From Thalassia testudinum (lineage: Eukaryota > Streptophyta > Magnoliopsida > Alismatales > Hydrocharitaceae), in the NCBI GenBank assembly GCA_037157565.1, contig JAZHRO010000063.1, forward strand, positions 91,044,001-91,108,000: a stretch of 64,000 nucleotides of DNA, given 5' to 3'. Under the pieces are notes generated by a model. That model saw only the letters and a program-made list of their open reading frames with translations. It ran no database searches and was not told the origin of the DNA. Of the stretch, positions 12,060-24,339 are shown piece after piece; the first letter of the stretch is position 1; the number at the start of each line of letters is the position of its first letter. Made by a program: the position numbers and the translations under genes.

Positions 12060-12880
12060 AAGAGCTATAATTATTTAGAATTGGACAAGACCAAGTATTG
12101 AGACGATGTGTAATTGAAGAGGAGCGACAAAGTGTGTTGAGTTTTTGCCATGAACTTCGTTGTGGAGGATACTTTAGTGCTAAGAAAATAGCTTTTAAGG
12201 TTCTTCAGTCTGATTTTTGGTAGCCTACTTTATTTAAGGATTCTCACAACTTTGTTAAGGCTGTATTAGATGTCAACGGATTGGAATGATTGGGAAGAGG
12301 AATGAGATGCCTCAACACTCGATCTAACCTGTTGAAACTTTTGATGTTTAGGGAATAGACTTTATGGGCCCCTTCCCTTCGTCCCATGGATATGAGTATA
12401 TATTGGTGGCAATTGATTATGTCTCCAAGTGGATAGACGCCATTCCTATGCGCACAAATGACCACTTTGTGGTTTTGAAATTTGTGAGGGCCAATATTAT
12501 ATCTCGCTTTGGCTACCATAAGATGATTATAAGTGATGGGGGACCTCATTTCCGGAACCACCACTTTAATCGGCTACTCAAGAGTCTGGGAGTAACTCAC
12601 AAGATCTCTACCCCTTACCATCCTCAGACGAGTGGTCAGGTTGAAGTATCAAATAGGGAGATCAAGAATATTTTGGAAAAGACTGTTAGGCCAGATAGGA
12701 AGGATTGATCTCAAAAGCTGGATGATGCTTTATAAGCTTATCGAATAGCTTACAAAACCCCTTTGGGTATGTCTCCCTTCTGGCTGGTGTACGGGAAAGT
12801 GTGCCATTTACTCGTTGAGCTTGAACATAGGGCACTCTAGGCTATCCAAAGTGTCAACATGGATTTAGAAAAGGCGAGTA
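12060..12880 (+). pseudogene. Integrase of Athila-3, N-terminal and core part
   Basis: The zinc-finger region is degraded (SFCHELRCGGYFSAKK near 12145). The core reads [17 protein letters not shown] (12355), IISDGGPHF (12530) and [15 protein letters not shown] (12630), so the D, D and E catalytic residues are present. Stops at 12706 and 12733 and earlier break it. The frame is cut at 12880 by the CACTA element and resumes at 24897. Confidence 0.9.
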
Positions 12881-13220
12881 CATTACAAAAAAAATAGCTT
12901 TTAGCGACAAATTAGATAGTGGCATATAATGCATTTGCCACTAATTCTTTTGATTTAGCAGCAAATTTTTTTTCTATGCAGCTATAACATTTTGTCAAAC
13001 GACAATTAGTATTAGTAACAAATATATTTGCTGCTATTACATTTGATTTAGTAGCAATTGTTACTTATCTCACTATAATATTTTTGTTAAATACAATTAA
13101 CATTAGTGGTAAATATATTTGTCACTATAACTTTTGATTTAGCGATAATTTTTACTTATGTTATTATAATATATTTTTTGAATGACAAATTGATAGGTAA
13201 AATAAGGAGGGAAAAATTAA
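12881..13220. repeat. Left terminal and subterminal repeats of the CACTA element
   Basis: After the 15-20 bp terminus come many variants of TTAGCGACAAATT, AGTGGCA and TTTGCCACTA in both orientations. Such subterminal arrays are the transposase-binding regions of CACTA elements. The right end has matching units. Confidence 0.8.
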
Positions 13221-14330
13221 ATTCAAACTTATTCTTTTTAAACTTAAAAAAACTTTTAATTTTATTTAATATTAAAATACAAGTACGTGGGAATTGATGT
13301 AAAGTGACAATCATGTTGAAAAAAATATTAGTTAAAGTATTAAGATATAATTAAAAATTTACTTTCATCAAAATATTTATTTTTTATAAAAAAAATTAGA
13401 GCAATCTTTTAACGACCATTATTTTAAAATATACGATAACCCCTTAACTCCACGATCATGTTAAAAAATCGCACAACTTTATTACGAAATCCATCCTTTG
13501 TATTCACGAAAACATGTCTCCACGTGCTCAAAACCTCGTCTCCTAACCCTGCAAATCCCAATCCCCTCGTGAGTCGTGACCTTACCCGAAATTCAAGTTG
13601 CCTTGCACGCCAAGGTCTGCTGCGACCATGCCTTTCCCCTACGAGCTCCGCCACCCCCACACGATCTTTCCCCGCTTGCCTTTCCTACTCCCTCCCTCCC
13701 CTAATCCCCTTCACCATCGACCTCCCCGTCCCCGACCCATCGAACTCCCCAAAGCACGACCTCTGTCGGCGTCCACTTCCCCCGTGACCACTACCGCTGA
13801 AAACTCGAGTGCTCACCCTCATCGTCGATTACCCTTATTCTCAACCTCGTACTAGTTGCCAACCATAACCCACAGCACCCTCGTCAACCCACAAGCCTTC
13901 TCCTCGGTGATCACCGTTAAAGAAGGAGGAGAAGAAGGAAGCGGGGTGTTTCTCCCCCATGGGTGTGTTCCGCGGTCTCGGCTGCACCTCCCCCTCCTCG
14001 ACGGCATACATTCTCACCCCCACCTCCTCGTCCTCCTCCTCCTCGATGGTCGCCGCCGTGTGGTCCTCCGTTGAGTGGCCCCCGAAGAAACCACAGGGGA
14101 GGAGGAAGAAGGAGAGGAAGGAGCCAAGGGGTGGAGGGGACCACCACCACCTGCTCCTCCAACCCAACTGCATCGCTGTCAACCCCTCTGACGTGTGGTG
14201 TGCCATCGACTCCTCCGTCGACTATGTCCCCCCCACTTCCAGCACTCTCGCCCCGACAGTCCCAATCCCCCTAGAGAGGTCCCAAATCCCTCTTTCTGTC
14301 CCTCTTTTTTTTTTTCTGTATTAGTTAGTT
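13221..14330 (+). other. Sharp switch to C-rich segment inside the CACTA element, unidentified
   Basis: AT-rich sequence to about 13440 gives way to C-rich sequence (13540-14320) with several overlapping Pro/Ser/Arg-rich open frames in all three forward frames and in reverse. No domain is recognisable; the frames reflect composition. It is probably a captured exon or 5' UTR of a host gene, because nothing else in the element has this composition. Confidence 0.45.
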
Positions 14331-15859
14331 TGTTTGTTTGAGCATCTTAGCCGCTCGACATCCAACCGGTGTCCAGTTTCGCAGGTTGAACATGCCCCTT
14401 CCCGCCTATGCGAAACCAGCGGCGATTAGATCAGTTGCGACTTGAATCGAGAAAATAGGCCATAGAATAAGCATTGGTGATTTAGCCGTTTAAGTTTGTT
14501 GTTTGTTTGAGCACCCCTTCTCAACGGCCCAAACAAAGGGGCATTAAATCTGTCCATTGGAGATTGTCTTGGCTGCTGCGAAGATCAACAACTGGAGTAA
14601 CGGATATGGGGGTGTTTGCTTTGGCTACGATGGGAAAGTGGCTAGATGGTTGATACAAATGGATTTCAGGGCAGGTTTATGGTGCAGGATGCTGCATACT
14701 TAGGGAGGGTGGTGGGAGGAGGAGGAGGGAGGATCTGTTGAGGGTGTCCTCACTGCTCCTCGAGGATCCACGGTCGCTAGACTGGGCACACGGGGGTTCG
14801 GCGAGGCACATGCATCGATCAAGGAGGATCGGACACTCCCCCAGTGGATTGGATGAAGTTGTTGGCTTTGTACCTATATGGCTGTTAATCTTCTCAGGCT
14901 CAAAATCCAATTTCACTCCTTCAGGTTGGTGCATCAAAAGGCTCTATCCAGATGTCAGAATTACCTCAAAGGAGTCTCCATCTCATTTTATCCTCCATTA
15001 ACTCATAACAGCCTCTTCCCATTAAACGAAAAATTGAAAAATACCTTTTACTTGATCTTCCAGGGATGAATGTCCTGAAAGAAAATCATGTTAAGGTACT
15101 TGCACCTGCTTAAAAATAGTATCCAAACAATTGGAGATATTGAAATGTGCTGTGAAGGTGCACTTTGCATAAAATTGGCAATATCCAAGCACACTAAGCT
15201 TGGGACATCTTAGTGGTCATTCTTACATGCTAGTGAAGTGTTCCTGCTTTGAACAGAACATGATCAGAAATGCTTGGGGTCTTGTGCTGCAGGAAGGGGA
15301 GAGAATGCGAGCTTAAACCTTAAACCCAACAAGACATGATGCACCTATAGGGGACACTTATTCTTAGTGTAACCTAGATGCCACCTTCACTCTAGAGTGC
15401 CTTCCTTTCCAGAGAGTCAGCACCAATGTGATTGTGATCTCTTTGTTGGGTATAGTCCTTTTTGCAACTAATGTTACTCACCTTAATCCTTAATGTAGTT
15501 AACTAGCCATAAGCTTGCTTTTAGTAAAATGTAACAAACCCTACGAATGAATCGATCTTGTTGTATTTTTTGGATGCAATCATAACTTTGTTAGAGCAAA
15601 TAATTCCTACTCATTTTAGGCATTTTTGACAAGGAAGCAATCTCAGCATTGTTACATTTTTATTTTTGTCTAAACTTTTGACCAATGCATGATCTCCCAT
15701 CCCAATGTTGTCCACCCAAGACTCACAGGAACCTGAAAGGTTGTTCAAGGCTAATTGGCCACAATTCCTCATTTAAGATGTGATTTTGAGCATATTCTTT
15801 TTACTTTATTTCTTATTGGGATGTTTTTGTTGATGACAAAATTGATTTGGTTTTTCCAG
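14331..15859. other. CACTA interior without recognisable gene
   Basis: I see only short interrupted frames here. The text looks like intron or intergenic host DNA carried by the transposon. Confidence 0.4.
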
Positions 15860-16480
15860 CTATCAAGTGTCATGCACACTGGAACTGTTTCGAGGAGCAC
15901 CTGTTGTAGATGACACTATGTTGTGGAATACCCTTTTAAATGGTTGTGTGCAGAATGGCCTTGCTAGGGTTGCAATGGAACTATTTGTTTAGATGGGTCA
16001 TGCTGGAGTTAAAAGAAGTGGGACATAATTAATTGTGCGACAGAATCAAAGAGGCTTTTTGATTCTGTTGATGAGAAGAATTCTATTGTGTGGATTGCTC
16101 TTTTTGGTGGATACATCAAATTTGGTCAACATGATGAGGTCCTAGATATCTCCAGGAAGGTTGCTCGTGAAGGAGATAAATTAATTTTCGACGTGCTGAT
16201 ATTGATACATGTCATAGTTGCTTGTTCTATGCGAACATATCTGAAGCATGGGAATCGAGTTCATTCCTATATTACAAGGATGTGTATTGGCATGGATGAG
16301 ATTGAGTACCACATTGATTGATATGTATTCAAAATGTGAGATCATTAAGTATGCTGAACGGACTTTTAGGCAAGTAACTAACCGAGATTGAATATTATAC
16401 AATTCAATGATTGCTGGTTTTGCAAATAGTGGGCTTGAGGGAAATGGTATCAGATTATTTGAGGATATGATGGAGGAGGG
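15860..16480 (+). pseudogene. Captured fragment of a PLS-class pentatricopeptide-repeat gene
   Basis: Across broken frames the translation gives PPR motifs. These include WNTLLNGCVQNGLARVAMEL (15920-15980), LFDSVDEKNSIVWIALFGGY (16050-16115), KHGNRVHSYITR (16243), LIDMYSKCEIIKYAERTF (16315) and YNSMIAGFANSGLEGNGIRL (16397). This order of L, S and P motifs is typical of plant organelle RNA-editing or processing factors. A Q-to-stop at 15990, a frameshift near 16310 and a stop near 16388 kill it. The piece starts after a good acceptor-like TTTTTCCAG at 15851-15859. It is much shorter than a full PPR gene, which usually has 10 or more repeats. Confidence 0.82.
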
Positions 16481-16594
16481 CTTACAACAATTATTGATAT
16501 GTATTCAAATATGTTCCCATTGCTTGTTAAGCTTAAGGCATGTATATTGTTTGGAGTAGCATCTTGAATATATACTTTGATTGGTGTGTTTTGT

Positions 16595-16788
16595 TTGGGT
16601 GAATGGCAAGGCTATTCCTTTGGTTGTTGGATTTGTTGGGCAAGTTGATGACAGAGAAGTTGCTGGACTTGTTGTGGACATGATAAAGCAAAAGAAAATG
16701 GCTAGGAGAGCTCTTCTACTTGTCGATTCTCCTGGTACTGGGAAAGACTGCACTGGCGCTTGGAATATCTCAGGAACTTGGAAGCAAG
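16595..16788 (+). pseudogene. Captured exon of a RuvB-like 1 (TIP49/pontin) AAA+ ATPase gene
   Basis: The exon translates to NGKAIPLVVGFVGQ, then REVAGLVVDMIKQKKM and RALLL, which is the N-terminal region of RuvB-like 1. It leads into the Walker A loop, here SPGTGK where the family has GPPGTGKT. One extra base straight after the Walker Lys shifts the frame. The remaining LALGISQELGSK-type residues are readable in the next frame and stop at an exon edge, AAG followed by GTAGTA at 16789. The protein is a hexameric ATPase of chromatin-remodelling and snoRNP assembly complexes. One exon plus a frameshift cannot be functional. Confidence 0.85.
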
Positions 16789-18256
16789 GTAGTACTCGAT
16801 ATCTACATCTCACATCCTTTTTCTTTGATTCGTAAGCTTTGTTTAATTGCTATAGATTTCTAGTTCCTGTCTTGGAATCTAAAATTTAATTCTCCATTGC
16901 CTCTCTGGAGTGGAAAATGTATCGATATATTAATGTATCGTAATTTTTTTTGGTCCTTAATATGCATATGCTAGATTTTAGTTATTATTTTCTTGTAGAT
17001 TTCTATATCTACTAGGGAATTTGAAGGTTGGGATGTGGAGAGGGAATGAACCTGTTATCTTTATACAATACACCTAAAAAGGATGAGATTATAGGAGCAT
17101 AGCTTAGTTTACAAGAGGTGCTCCTTACAACATTTCAACTCGAAACTAAACATCACATGGCCTCAAGTGTCATGCACACTAGAAGGTTCCCTGGGAGGAA
17201 GTAGGGTGGTTCTCCCTACTTAGAAAATTTTACTTTACTTTTTTCGATTAGATTGGTTATATTTTTTACATAATGAAAGCACTAGTTTGCAATATCTAAT
17301 TTCACAAAACGTAAGTTAACCTTGAAATCGATGTCATTTCACATATTCACAAGTTTGCTACAAGGTTTAATACAAGCATTGAGATGCGGGCATTCTTAGA
17401 ATATGTGAAGTTAAAATTTCTTTTTAACCTTTTTAAGTCTAGTCCTCTAGATATTTGAGCATGTTGTTGTCTATTTGGCCGTGCCAATCATAAAGTAGAG
17501 GTGCCTCTCTTACCAGGGCAATGGCATTGCTTAAAGGAAATTGACATAGAAATAATAGTCATCGTAGAAATTGTATCATTTCAAGTCAAAAGGGTTGAAC
17601 ACACTCCTTATAGCTTGGACAAGAGATGTTGGCGATCTTCTTTGCATAGATTATTTTGAGGTCTAGGTGAGCAAAGAAAAAGGTTGCCTGAGAGGTTACA
17701 AGGTAAGATATTGCGATAGCAAATTATTAGAAGGTCAATCTTGTTTCTTTCCTAGTAATGACCTGCAACTCATTTAAGTCTCCTCTTTGAAAATGCCTTT
17801 ATCTAGTTAATGCCTTAGGCACTGTTTGTTTGGTGATATTGTGGCTGCAATCCTCCGTTTGGCTGAGTTTATCTCGGGATAGGATAATACCGGGTTAAAG
17901 CTTACAATTCCGGTATTATTCTATCCTGGGGGGGTGCGATAGTCTAATTTGCTGTGGTCCTTGATCTGGATCTGTTTTTCGCAGGTTTGATTTGTTCGTG
18001 TTTTGATTCCTAGTCTGAGGATCTCGTGATAGATCATGAGCCTTTCTACACCATAGCTTCATGTCTTATCTTATGCTTTTTCCTAGATCTCGGTTAGGTT
18101 TTGGTTCCTTGTTGGTATTCTACTATTTTTGGCTTTTTTATGTTTCAGTTATGTTGCTCTTGCACTTTTTACAAATAAAAAAGATGATATGTTGCCCGTG
18201 ATAAAAGACTAGTTTCCCTCTTCTATGTGCTTATTTAATTCGTTGCTCCTTTGTAG
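16789..18256. other. CACTA interior between captured exons
   Basis: No coding region recognised. The segment contains a short hairpin at 17876-17926 (listed separately). It also repeats an 18-base string also present at the start of the PPR fragment (TCAAGTGTCATGCACACT at 17163-17180 and 15863-15880). Confidence 0.4.
17812..17940. repeat. Possible truncated MITE with internal hairpin
   Basis: GGGATAGGATAATACCGG (17876-17893) pairs with CCGGTATTATTCTATCC (17910-17926), one mismatch over 17 bp. The upstream TTAGGCACTGTTTGTTTGG resembles hAT-type MITE ends, but no matching right end or target duplication is visible. Confidence 0.4.
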
Positions 18257-18391
18257 AGGGTAGCTGCCAGTTGTGTTTGGCTTGCAGCAAAGCTAGAGGA
18301 GAGCCCTAGAAAAGCAAAGCATGTTATCATTGTCTTCCATAGGATGGAGTATGAAAATATTCCTATTGAGCATCTGGATCTATTCTAGAAG
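18257..18391 (+). pseudogene. Captured exon of a cyclin-L gene
   Basis: The exon is bounded by TTTGTAG and GTAATC and reads VAASCVWLAAKLEESPRKAK, then VIIVFHRME and IPIEHLDLF. This is the cyclin-box region typical of cyclin-L, a partner of CDK11-type kinases in splicing. There is one in-frame stop near the end (LF-stop-K). Only this one exon was recognised; neighbouring exons are missing. Confidence 0.82.
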
Positions 18392-18890
18392 GTAATCTTT
18401 AATGTAAATATTGCTTGGTAGTTATTTTCTTCATCACGAACAACATTAAATGATGGACTTTGTGGATTGGATTTGCTTTAAAATGATAGCTATAAATACT
18501 TTTCTATCTTAACTACAAAAATTTGTTGCTGAAATAGAAGCAATATTATCCTTTACCTAGAGTTGACACGCTTTGCTTCTAAAAAATTTGGTCATTTTGA
18601 ATTTGTAATCTGATCATAGTAATCATATATCTTAATTAACCTAAATTAGGTTAGAATTTTGCATAAGCTAGTGTAATTAATACATGCATAAGCATTACTT
18701 GCATATTTACTGCTTTTCTTTAGCTATGCATGAAATAATGATATAATGTACTAATTAAGTGCATTATATTAATTGTAGGTAATAAGAAGCTTAGGAGCTG
18801 GATCTGGAGTTGGATCTGAAGTTGGACCTGAAGCTAGTGCTGCATTAGAGTTGAAGCGGAAGACTTTAGAATAAATGTAGTAAAGAAATA
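18392..18890. other. Intron-like sequence downstream of the cyclin-L exon
   Basis: AT-rich with no gene. At 18790-18850 there is a degenerate repeat of GGAGCTGGATCTGGAGTTGG type (LGAGSGVGSEVGPEAS when translated), possibly a further exon piece. Confidence 0.4.
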
Positions 18891-20860
18891 ATGTAAGAGT
18901 TAATGTATGTTACTCATCTAAGTAAAAATAAGACAGAGTTAAATTATGAAGAACTTAGGTTCATTCCTAACCCTAGGATAGCCCTAGAAGCCTTCCTAAG
19001 CCTTAGCCACCCTTAGACTGGGTCACCATAGCCTAGGAAGCCTTAAAACCCTAGTTTCGGCTCTTATCTGGACGTCCAAATAAGTTATTTGATGTCCAGG
19101 ATCCTTAGCCACAATCCGCATACCTTAAATCCATGTTTACAGTGTTATTGGATGTTCAGACACTTGGCCAGATGTCCAATTTCTGCAGAAGCTCTAAGAT
19201 AGAACCTTGATTCCTTCCTGACTCAAATTGAATGTCAAGACAAGAGGTCTAGACTTCTATGTCTGGAACTACTTTCCGGTTCCTATTTTGGAATTCAAAC
19301 TTGGATCTTGAGTTCCTAGGTCCTTAAACCCAATTCTAACTCCCTGCGAACCTAAATTAAGGTACCCTAAGCCTAGTACACCATCTCTAGACCTTTCTAA
19401 GAACCTAATTAGGTTATCATTAAGCTCAATTGACTTGGATCATAGTCAATTACAATTGCCTAGCCAATTAAACTCATAGAGTCCAATTGAGCTCAGATCT
19501 CAACCCACGTAAGTTCAATTGAACTCAGTGAGAGTCCAATTGACCTAAGCCCAACTTAATTGAGTTATTTTATTCTCATTAAAGTTCACACTCAATTAAA
19601 CTTATGTCAAGTTTAATTGCAGTTTCCCATTAGTAATTAGGGTTTGCAATCCTAATTTGAGACCTGCCCTAACCCAAACCCCTTAGGACCTAATATAGAC
19701 CACTTAGCCACCTAGGTCACGCCCACACACACCCATTCATGCACTCCCACACCACCTAGAGTATTCTAGGTTCTTCCAAAGGTGGTGCCACCTTGGTTGC
19801 CAAAAATAGCAACCAAGGATGGGTCTTCTCTTAGATCCACTTTTGGTGGATCTAAGAACCACCCTCTCTCCCTTGGACGGCCACACTTGGAGCTCTCTCT
19901 AGAGAGTTCCACACCCCTCTAGAAAGGCAACCTTGGGTCTATTTAAAGAACCCTTAGGTGGCCATTTGCACCCATCTAGTTTTTGGCTTTATTCCACCTT
20001 CCATTAAGCATAACTCCACCTTCATTCCACCTTCACTCCACGAGCTCCCTCACCATGGTTCCAACACCTCCATGCTAAGGCTATAGCACTCCTCCACATC
20101 TCCAAGGGTTGTCCTACCCACCATTGGCCGCCCCTCCTCTTCCCAACCATCTCAAAGGTCATTGGAGATCACCTCCGAATGCCCTTCTTTCTGATAGCGT
20201 AGCTAAGTAGTTCTTCTAATCTCTCTGCTTTATTTGTGCTTAGTAGTGTAGCTCTATATTCTCTCCCAATGATGCATGTGTAATCCCTCCCGTAGATTCA
20301 TACATGCAGTTGTTTTCTACTAGATAGTTTTCTGCTTTCAATCATTTATGTATAAGCTTTCTACTAGCTTTGCTCTGTAATCACCCTGATGCAATCAATG
20401 AAAAATCATTTATATATATATCTGCGTTGAAAAATCACCATGTGCTTGCTTACAGTACCTTATTGTGATTAAAGTTGCTTGCACTCATTTTATAATTTTT
20501 TCACAACTAGCATGTCGGCACCTGAAAACACCAAGGATCTAACTATTAATGCATTTTCTGTAAACAACCATCATATAACTAGGATCGTGCGTATGGAAAC
20601 CCATACATTCACTTTCGTCATTTATTTAACGCATGCGCACGTGATTAGAGTTAATCATGCAAATGGCAACATAGTGATTTGTAGGTTAGAAATCGGCGTG
20701 TGATTTTAAGCGAGTAGAGCGAGCAAGATCGAAATCATTTCCGTAACGCCTCCCAGAGACGAATGATTGGAACTCACAGTCTTGTTATTTTACAAATATT
20801 TTGATTGAGGGTATCGTGTGACTATTACGAGTTACGACATTGCTTTTCCTAAAACATGCA
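18891..20860 (+). repeat. Athila-type solo LTR inside the CACTA element
   Basis: The last 150 bases (from about 20710) align with the end of the Athila-4 LTR read on its own strand. They share the GCCTCCCAG...GAA...ACAAATATTTTG...TACGA...CCTAAAA order. The upstream part shares the CAATTGAGCTC/TCTAATTGGG-like and TGGACGTCCA texture of that family. No primer site or coding sequence adjoins it. AGAAATA occurs at 18884-18890 and again at 20861-20867, consistent with a target-site duplication, although the exact 5' edge (TG) is one base off. Orientation is +. Confidence 0.65.
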
Positions 20861-21994
20861 AGAAATAGCTCTCGTCATAATCAAATTTAGCTTTTCTTTT
20901 AATAGACTTTTAATCTTGTCAACAGTCTTTTGAAAAGCTTCTGAAGCATCATTTGTTGTATATATATCATTCCTTTGAAAGTATGAAGCATATATCTTTT
21001 TATCATTTGTCTCAGTTATGTAGTTGATGTGATTGCCTTCATTGAAGGGTCAGTTGACAAAGTGACATATGTTTGAATTTTGGTTGAATTGTTTGGATAG
21101 CTTTCTAGACTTGTGGTGAGCCCGTAAAGGTCTGCCTTTTCTCCACCTTGTATGGAGGATAAAGAAAGTAGAGTGCTTTTCTGCTTGGCTATTTATTACT
21201 AATCTGCTTATTTGGTTTAGGGACTGGTCCTGTGATGGAAAGATTAGAGGATTCTTGATACTCCACCTTAATAGGTTACTTCCTTGGTAAGGAACCTTGA
21301 TTTCCTCCATTCTTACTAAATGTCTTGATTGTCTTGTTTTAGCTTCCTTTCTGAGTACTCCTTGTACATGTGCACTAAGCAAATTTCTATCTTTTTTTCT
21401 TCATGTATATGGTAGAAATCAGCACATGCTTCCTATCATGGAATACAAGAAGGAATTGTGCACGTAGATGCTTACAATTGACTTGTTTAGGCTTAGCAAA
21501 CCTAGAAAGATTGCCATGGTTAGGATCATCCTCTGCAACTTGGGAGCATGAAGTTGAAACAATTAGTATTCAAAAATCAACAAGTTGGGTGAATATCTGC
21601 ATGGCCTGTGTAAACTTATTTGGTTTTAGAAGGGATGGACAACACCGAAAGGGTGGAATGTGTAGTTTCATTGAGCTTCTTGGCTTTGTTAATCAAGGTG
21701 TAACCCAAGCCATTCTTTTGCGATTCTTCAGCTATGCAAACATTGCTTAGGTATACCCCTGCAAACACTTATTGAGTTAGCTTCTCATATCCAAACCAGG
21801 CATTAACAAATAAAGGAAAATAGAATAGCATCAATACATTTAAATATTTTATCTCCTTCAGCTACTAGCTCTCTCATCTCCTGCTACAAAAGTGATGGTG
21901 GGCACTTAAATGAGAATCTTTTCCCTTAGAATTCTTTGGTGACACTCCTTTTTGTTCAATTATTTCATCTAACACATTCTTATCTTTTGGTCAG
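20861..21994. other. CACTA interior, no gene recognised
   Basis: It includes a 115-codon forward frame at 21403-21750 that ends beside a GTATACC donor-like site. I recognise no domain in it. It may be an exon of the same host locus as the GCN1-like exons that follow, but this is not shown. Confidence 0.35.
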
Positions 21995-22400
21995 GAAGTG
22001 AGGATGTGAAACTGGGCATATTACCTACGTTGGCAAGTTGGGTTGTGAAATTTGCAGATACTTTTAATTCTGAATTAATTTCTTTCATATCTATGGGAAT
22101 CAAGGAGAAGGAAGTAAAAAGACGAGGGCATCTTAGATGCCTGAGAGTCATATTAAAAAATTCAAATATATTGGCAAGAGTAAGCTTTCTCCCTTTTTGA
22201 TTCTTCTAACTTTCTAGGTCATGTGATACACTATCTAGTATATGTCACATGAGTAATACTTGATACCCAATATAGGCTACTCCACTACTGGATCCCCTTA
22301 TCCAACTTGCCAAGACTAGCTTCACCAAAGCAGCACTACGATTGGATGGTATATATGCACTGCTTTTAGTAGTGAAAATACTTTCTGTCAATGCAAGAGC
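21995..22400 (+). pseudogene. Captured GCN1-like (ILITYHIA) HEAT-repeat gene, two exons
   Basis: Exon 1 (21995-22179) follows TTTTGGTCAG and ends before GTAAGC. It reads LGILPTLASWVVKFADTFNS, then ISMGIKEKEVKRRGHLRCLR. Exon 2 starts at 22276 after CAATATAG and reads PLLDPLIQLAKTSFTKAAL, then RLDGIYALLLVVKILSVNAR. Two helical-repeat exons with intact splice sites and matching phase match my memory of plant GCN1, the ribosome-associated activator of GCN2. Both exons are open, unlike the other captured pieces. The family assignment is from recognition only; another large HEAT protein is possible. Confidence 0.6.
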
Positions 22401-24339
22401 AAGTGCTGCTTATATTTGTTTGCTTCAATTTATGCTCTTTTTGTCACAAGAGTGGAAATTAACTAGTCTTGAGCCAAGTATTACTATTTATGAGATAGAT
22501 TAATGACTGCCAACATGCATTCTATACGAAATAAAATGAAAAATAGATTTTTTACCTCTTAGAAAAAAAAAGAAAAATCAATCCCCCCGCCCGTTGAAAA
22601 ATTTAGCCATCTAACGTGTATCTTTCTTTTTGAAAAGACATTTAATGTGCCCAAGTCCTTTATCTATACTCTTGGATCCTTATGGCTAAATTCATTTTAG
22701 TTTTTTTTTTTTTTTGCATTTCATATAGACAGTGTTCTTTCTATTTATTTCTTTTATATGGCCTTTTATGTATTTTCTTATTTTATTAGAACATCAATGT
22801 AAGTTGAACATCATTTATACTTTATACAATAAGTATTGACTATTTAGTGTTTCATGTAAAACTACCAATATATCTTCTTGTAAAACCATTATTGTTAACG
22901 ACAATTAACAGTGCTATATTTTTGTTTTTACTTTTTGTTTCCAAATCATGTAATAAGATCGTAATAATCTTAACTTTCATGCAATTTGGATGCTTCTATA
23001 TCTTACTAGCTTAAGATTCAAGATGTGCTCCTTGTAGATTTACTCCTATATGCAGGGAGTAACCATGACATAGATCCTGATGTTAAAGAGTTAGTACCCA
23101 TCAGGTAAGTTCAGCTATATTTTAGATTTTACTGAATTTAATTCTCTTGACTAACTTACCATGTGTCAGCTATTGCTTGAAAGTTGCTATGCATTTTTTT
23201 GGGTGTGTTTCACAATCATGAGCTATGTAATTTATAGCCACAGAATGATAATTTCTATCATGTAGTTAATGATGTGTGTTGTTTACAATAGATGATTTAT
23301 ATATTTTCCTTCCATGATTGGCTACTTTCATGGGTAATTAGGTCATTTTGATTTCATTATGTTATTTTTTATTCATATGATTGCATCAATATTATTCTTT
23401 ACATTTTGGAAAAACATCTTATGATTCTACTGGATATCCCCTTCACAACAAGTTCCTACTAAGTAAGCTAAATATGGCTTTCACAATATTAAATGTGTCT
23501 ATTACTTTAAACTATTTTTGCATTAGTTGGATGCAACATCAATGTTTTTAGAATCAAGTAGTACCATTCTGTGTATATAAAAAAAATCATGGAAGCATAT
23601 CCAGCTAAAATTTTTCAACCCTAAATTATTGATTTTGAGATCATAAAAGGAAAATTTCATGTTTGCATTGACGTGTCTAAAACTCTGTCGTAGCTATTTG
23701 TTGGGACTGGTGGTTTTATGAGGTAGCACAAGCAATGGCTCTTCAAGGTACTGAGATATTGCTTTATCCCATTGAAATCTAATTAGAACCATAGGATGAA
23801 GGGCTTGATTCTCAGGGACACTAGAAGCGAGAGATGCAAAGGCATGTTGGTTCCAATTTGGTATACCCTTCCCTTCAATGAAGTCATCCATGTATTTGAT
23901 TGTTTCGTATCTCATCATGGCCATATCTTCTTTTCATAAATGTAGAATCCTCTTGTGGCAATTGGCTTCTAGATTAAGCAAGATTATGCTGATCTTCTTG
24001 AGCTGGAACTAGTAGGCTTGCAAATGCCAAATCACATGGCCATATTCAACTAAACAAAGATTGTAGACTACAAAAGAGAAATAGGAAGGAGGTTAACAAG
24101 AGGGATGAGTTGCTTATGAAAGATATTCAGCAATTGGAAAGCTGGAATTAGATCTATAGAAGATACAATATGCAATGTGCAAACTCATTGTATTTTTATT
24201 TTTTCTGTAATCTCTTGTATCACCCTTAAGAGGGGAATATGTACTTTAATGATCTGGGAATCAATAAAAGGGACTTTGTGCTTAGGCCCCTATGTTTTGT
24301 GCTTGTTAAAAAAATTTATTTCTTAGTAAAGAATAAAAT
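22401..24339. other. CACTA interior, mostly intron-like
   Basis: AT-rich. A possible tiny exon (23058-23105, GSNHDIDPDVKELVPIR, between ATATGCAG and GTAAGT) is consistent with the upstream splice pattern. A reverse frame at 23694-23924 has no recognisable domain. Confidence 0.35.

Noticed and set aside
13598..14274. Several overlapping Pro/Ser/Arg-rich frames
   Set aside because: All three forward frames and the reverse are open because of C-rich composition. No domain or splice context supports a gene.
16581..16835. An apparent helicase gene with a Walker motif
   Set aside because: It is a single exon of RuvB-like 1 with a frameshift right after the Walker lysine and intron sequence translated at its end.
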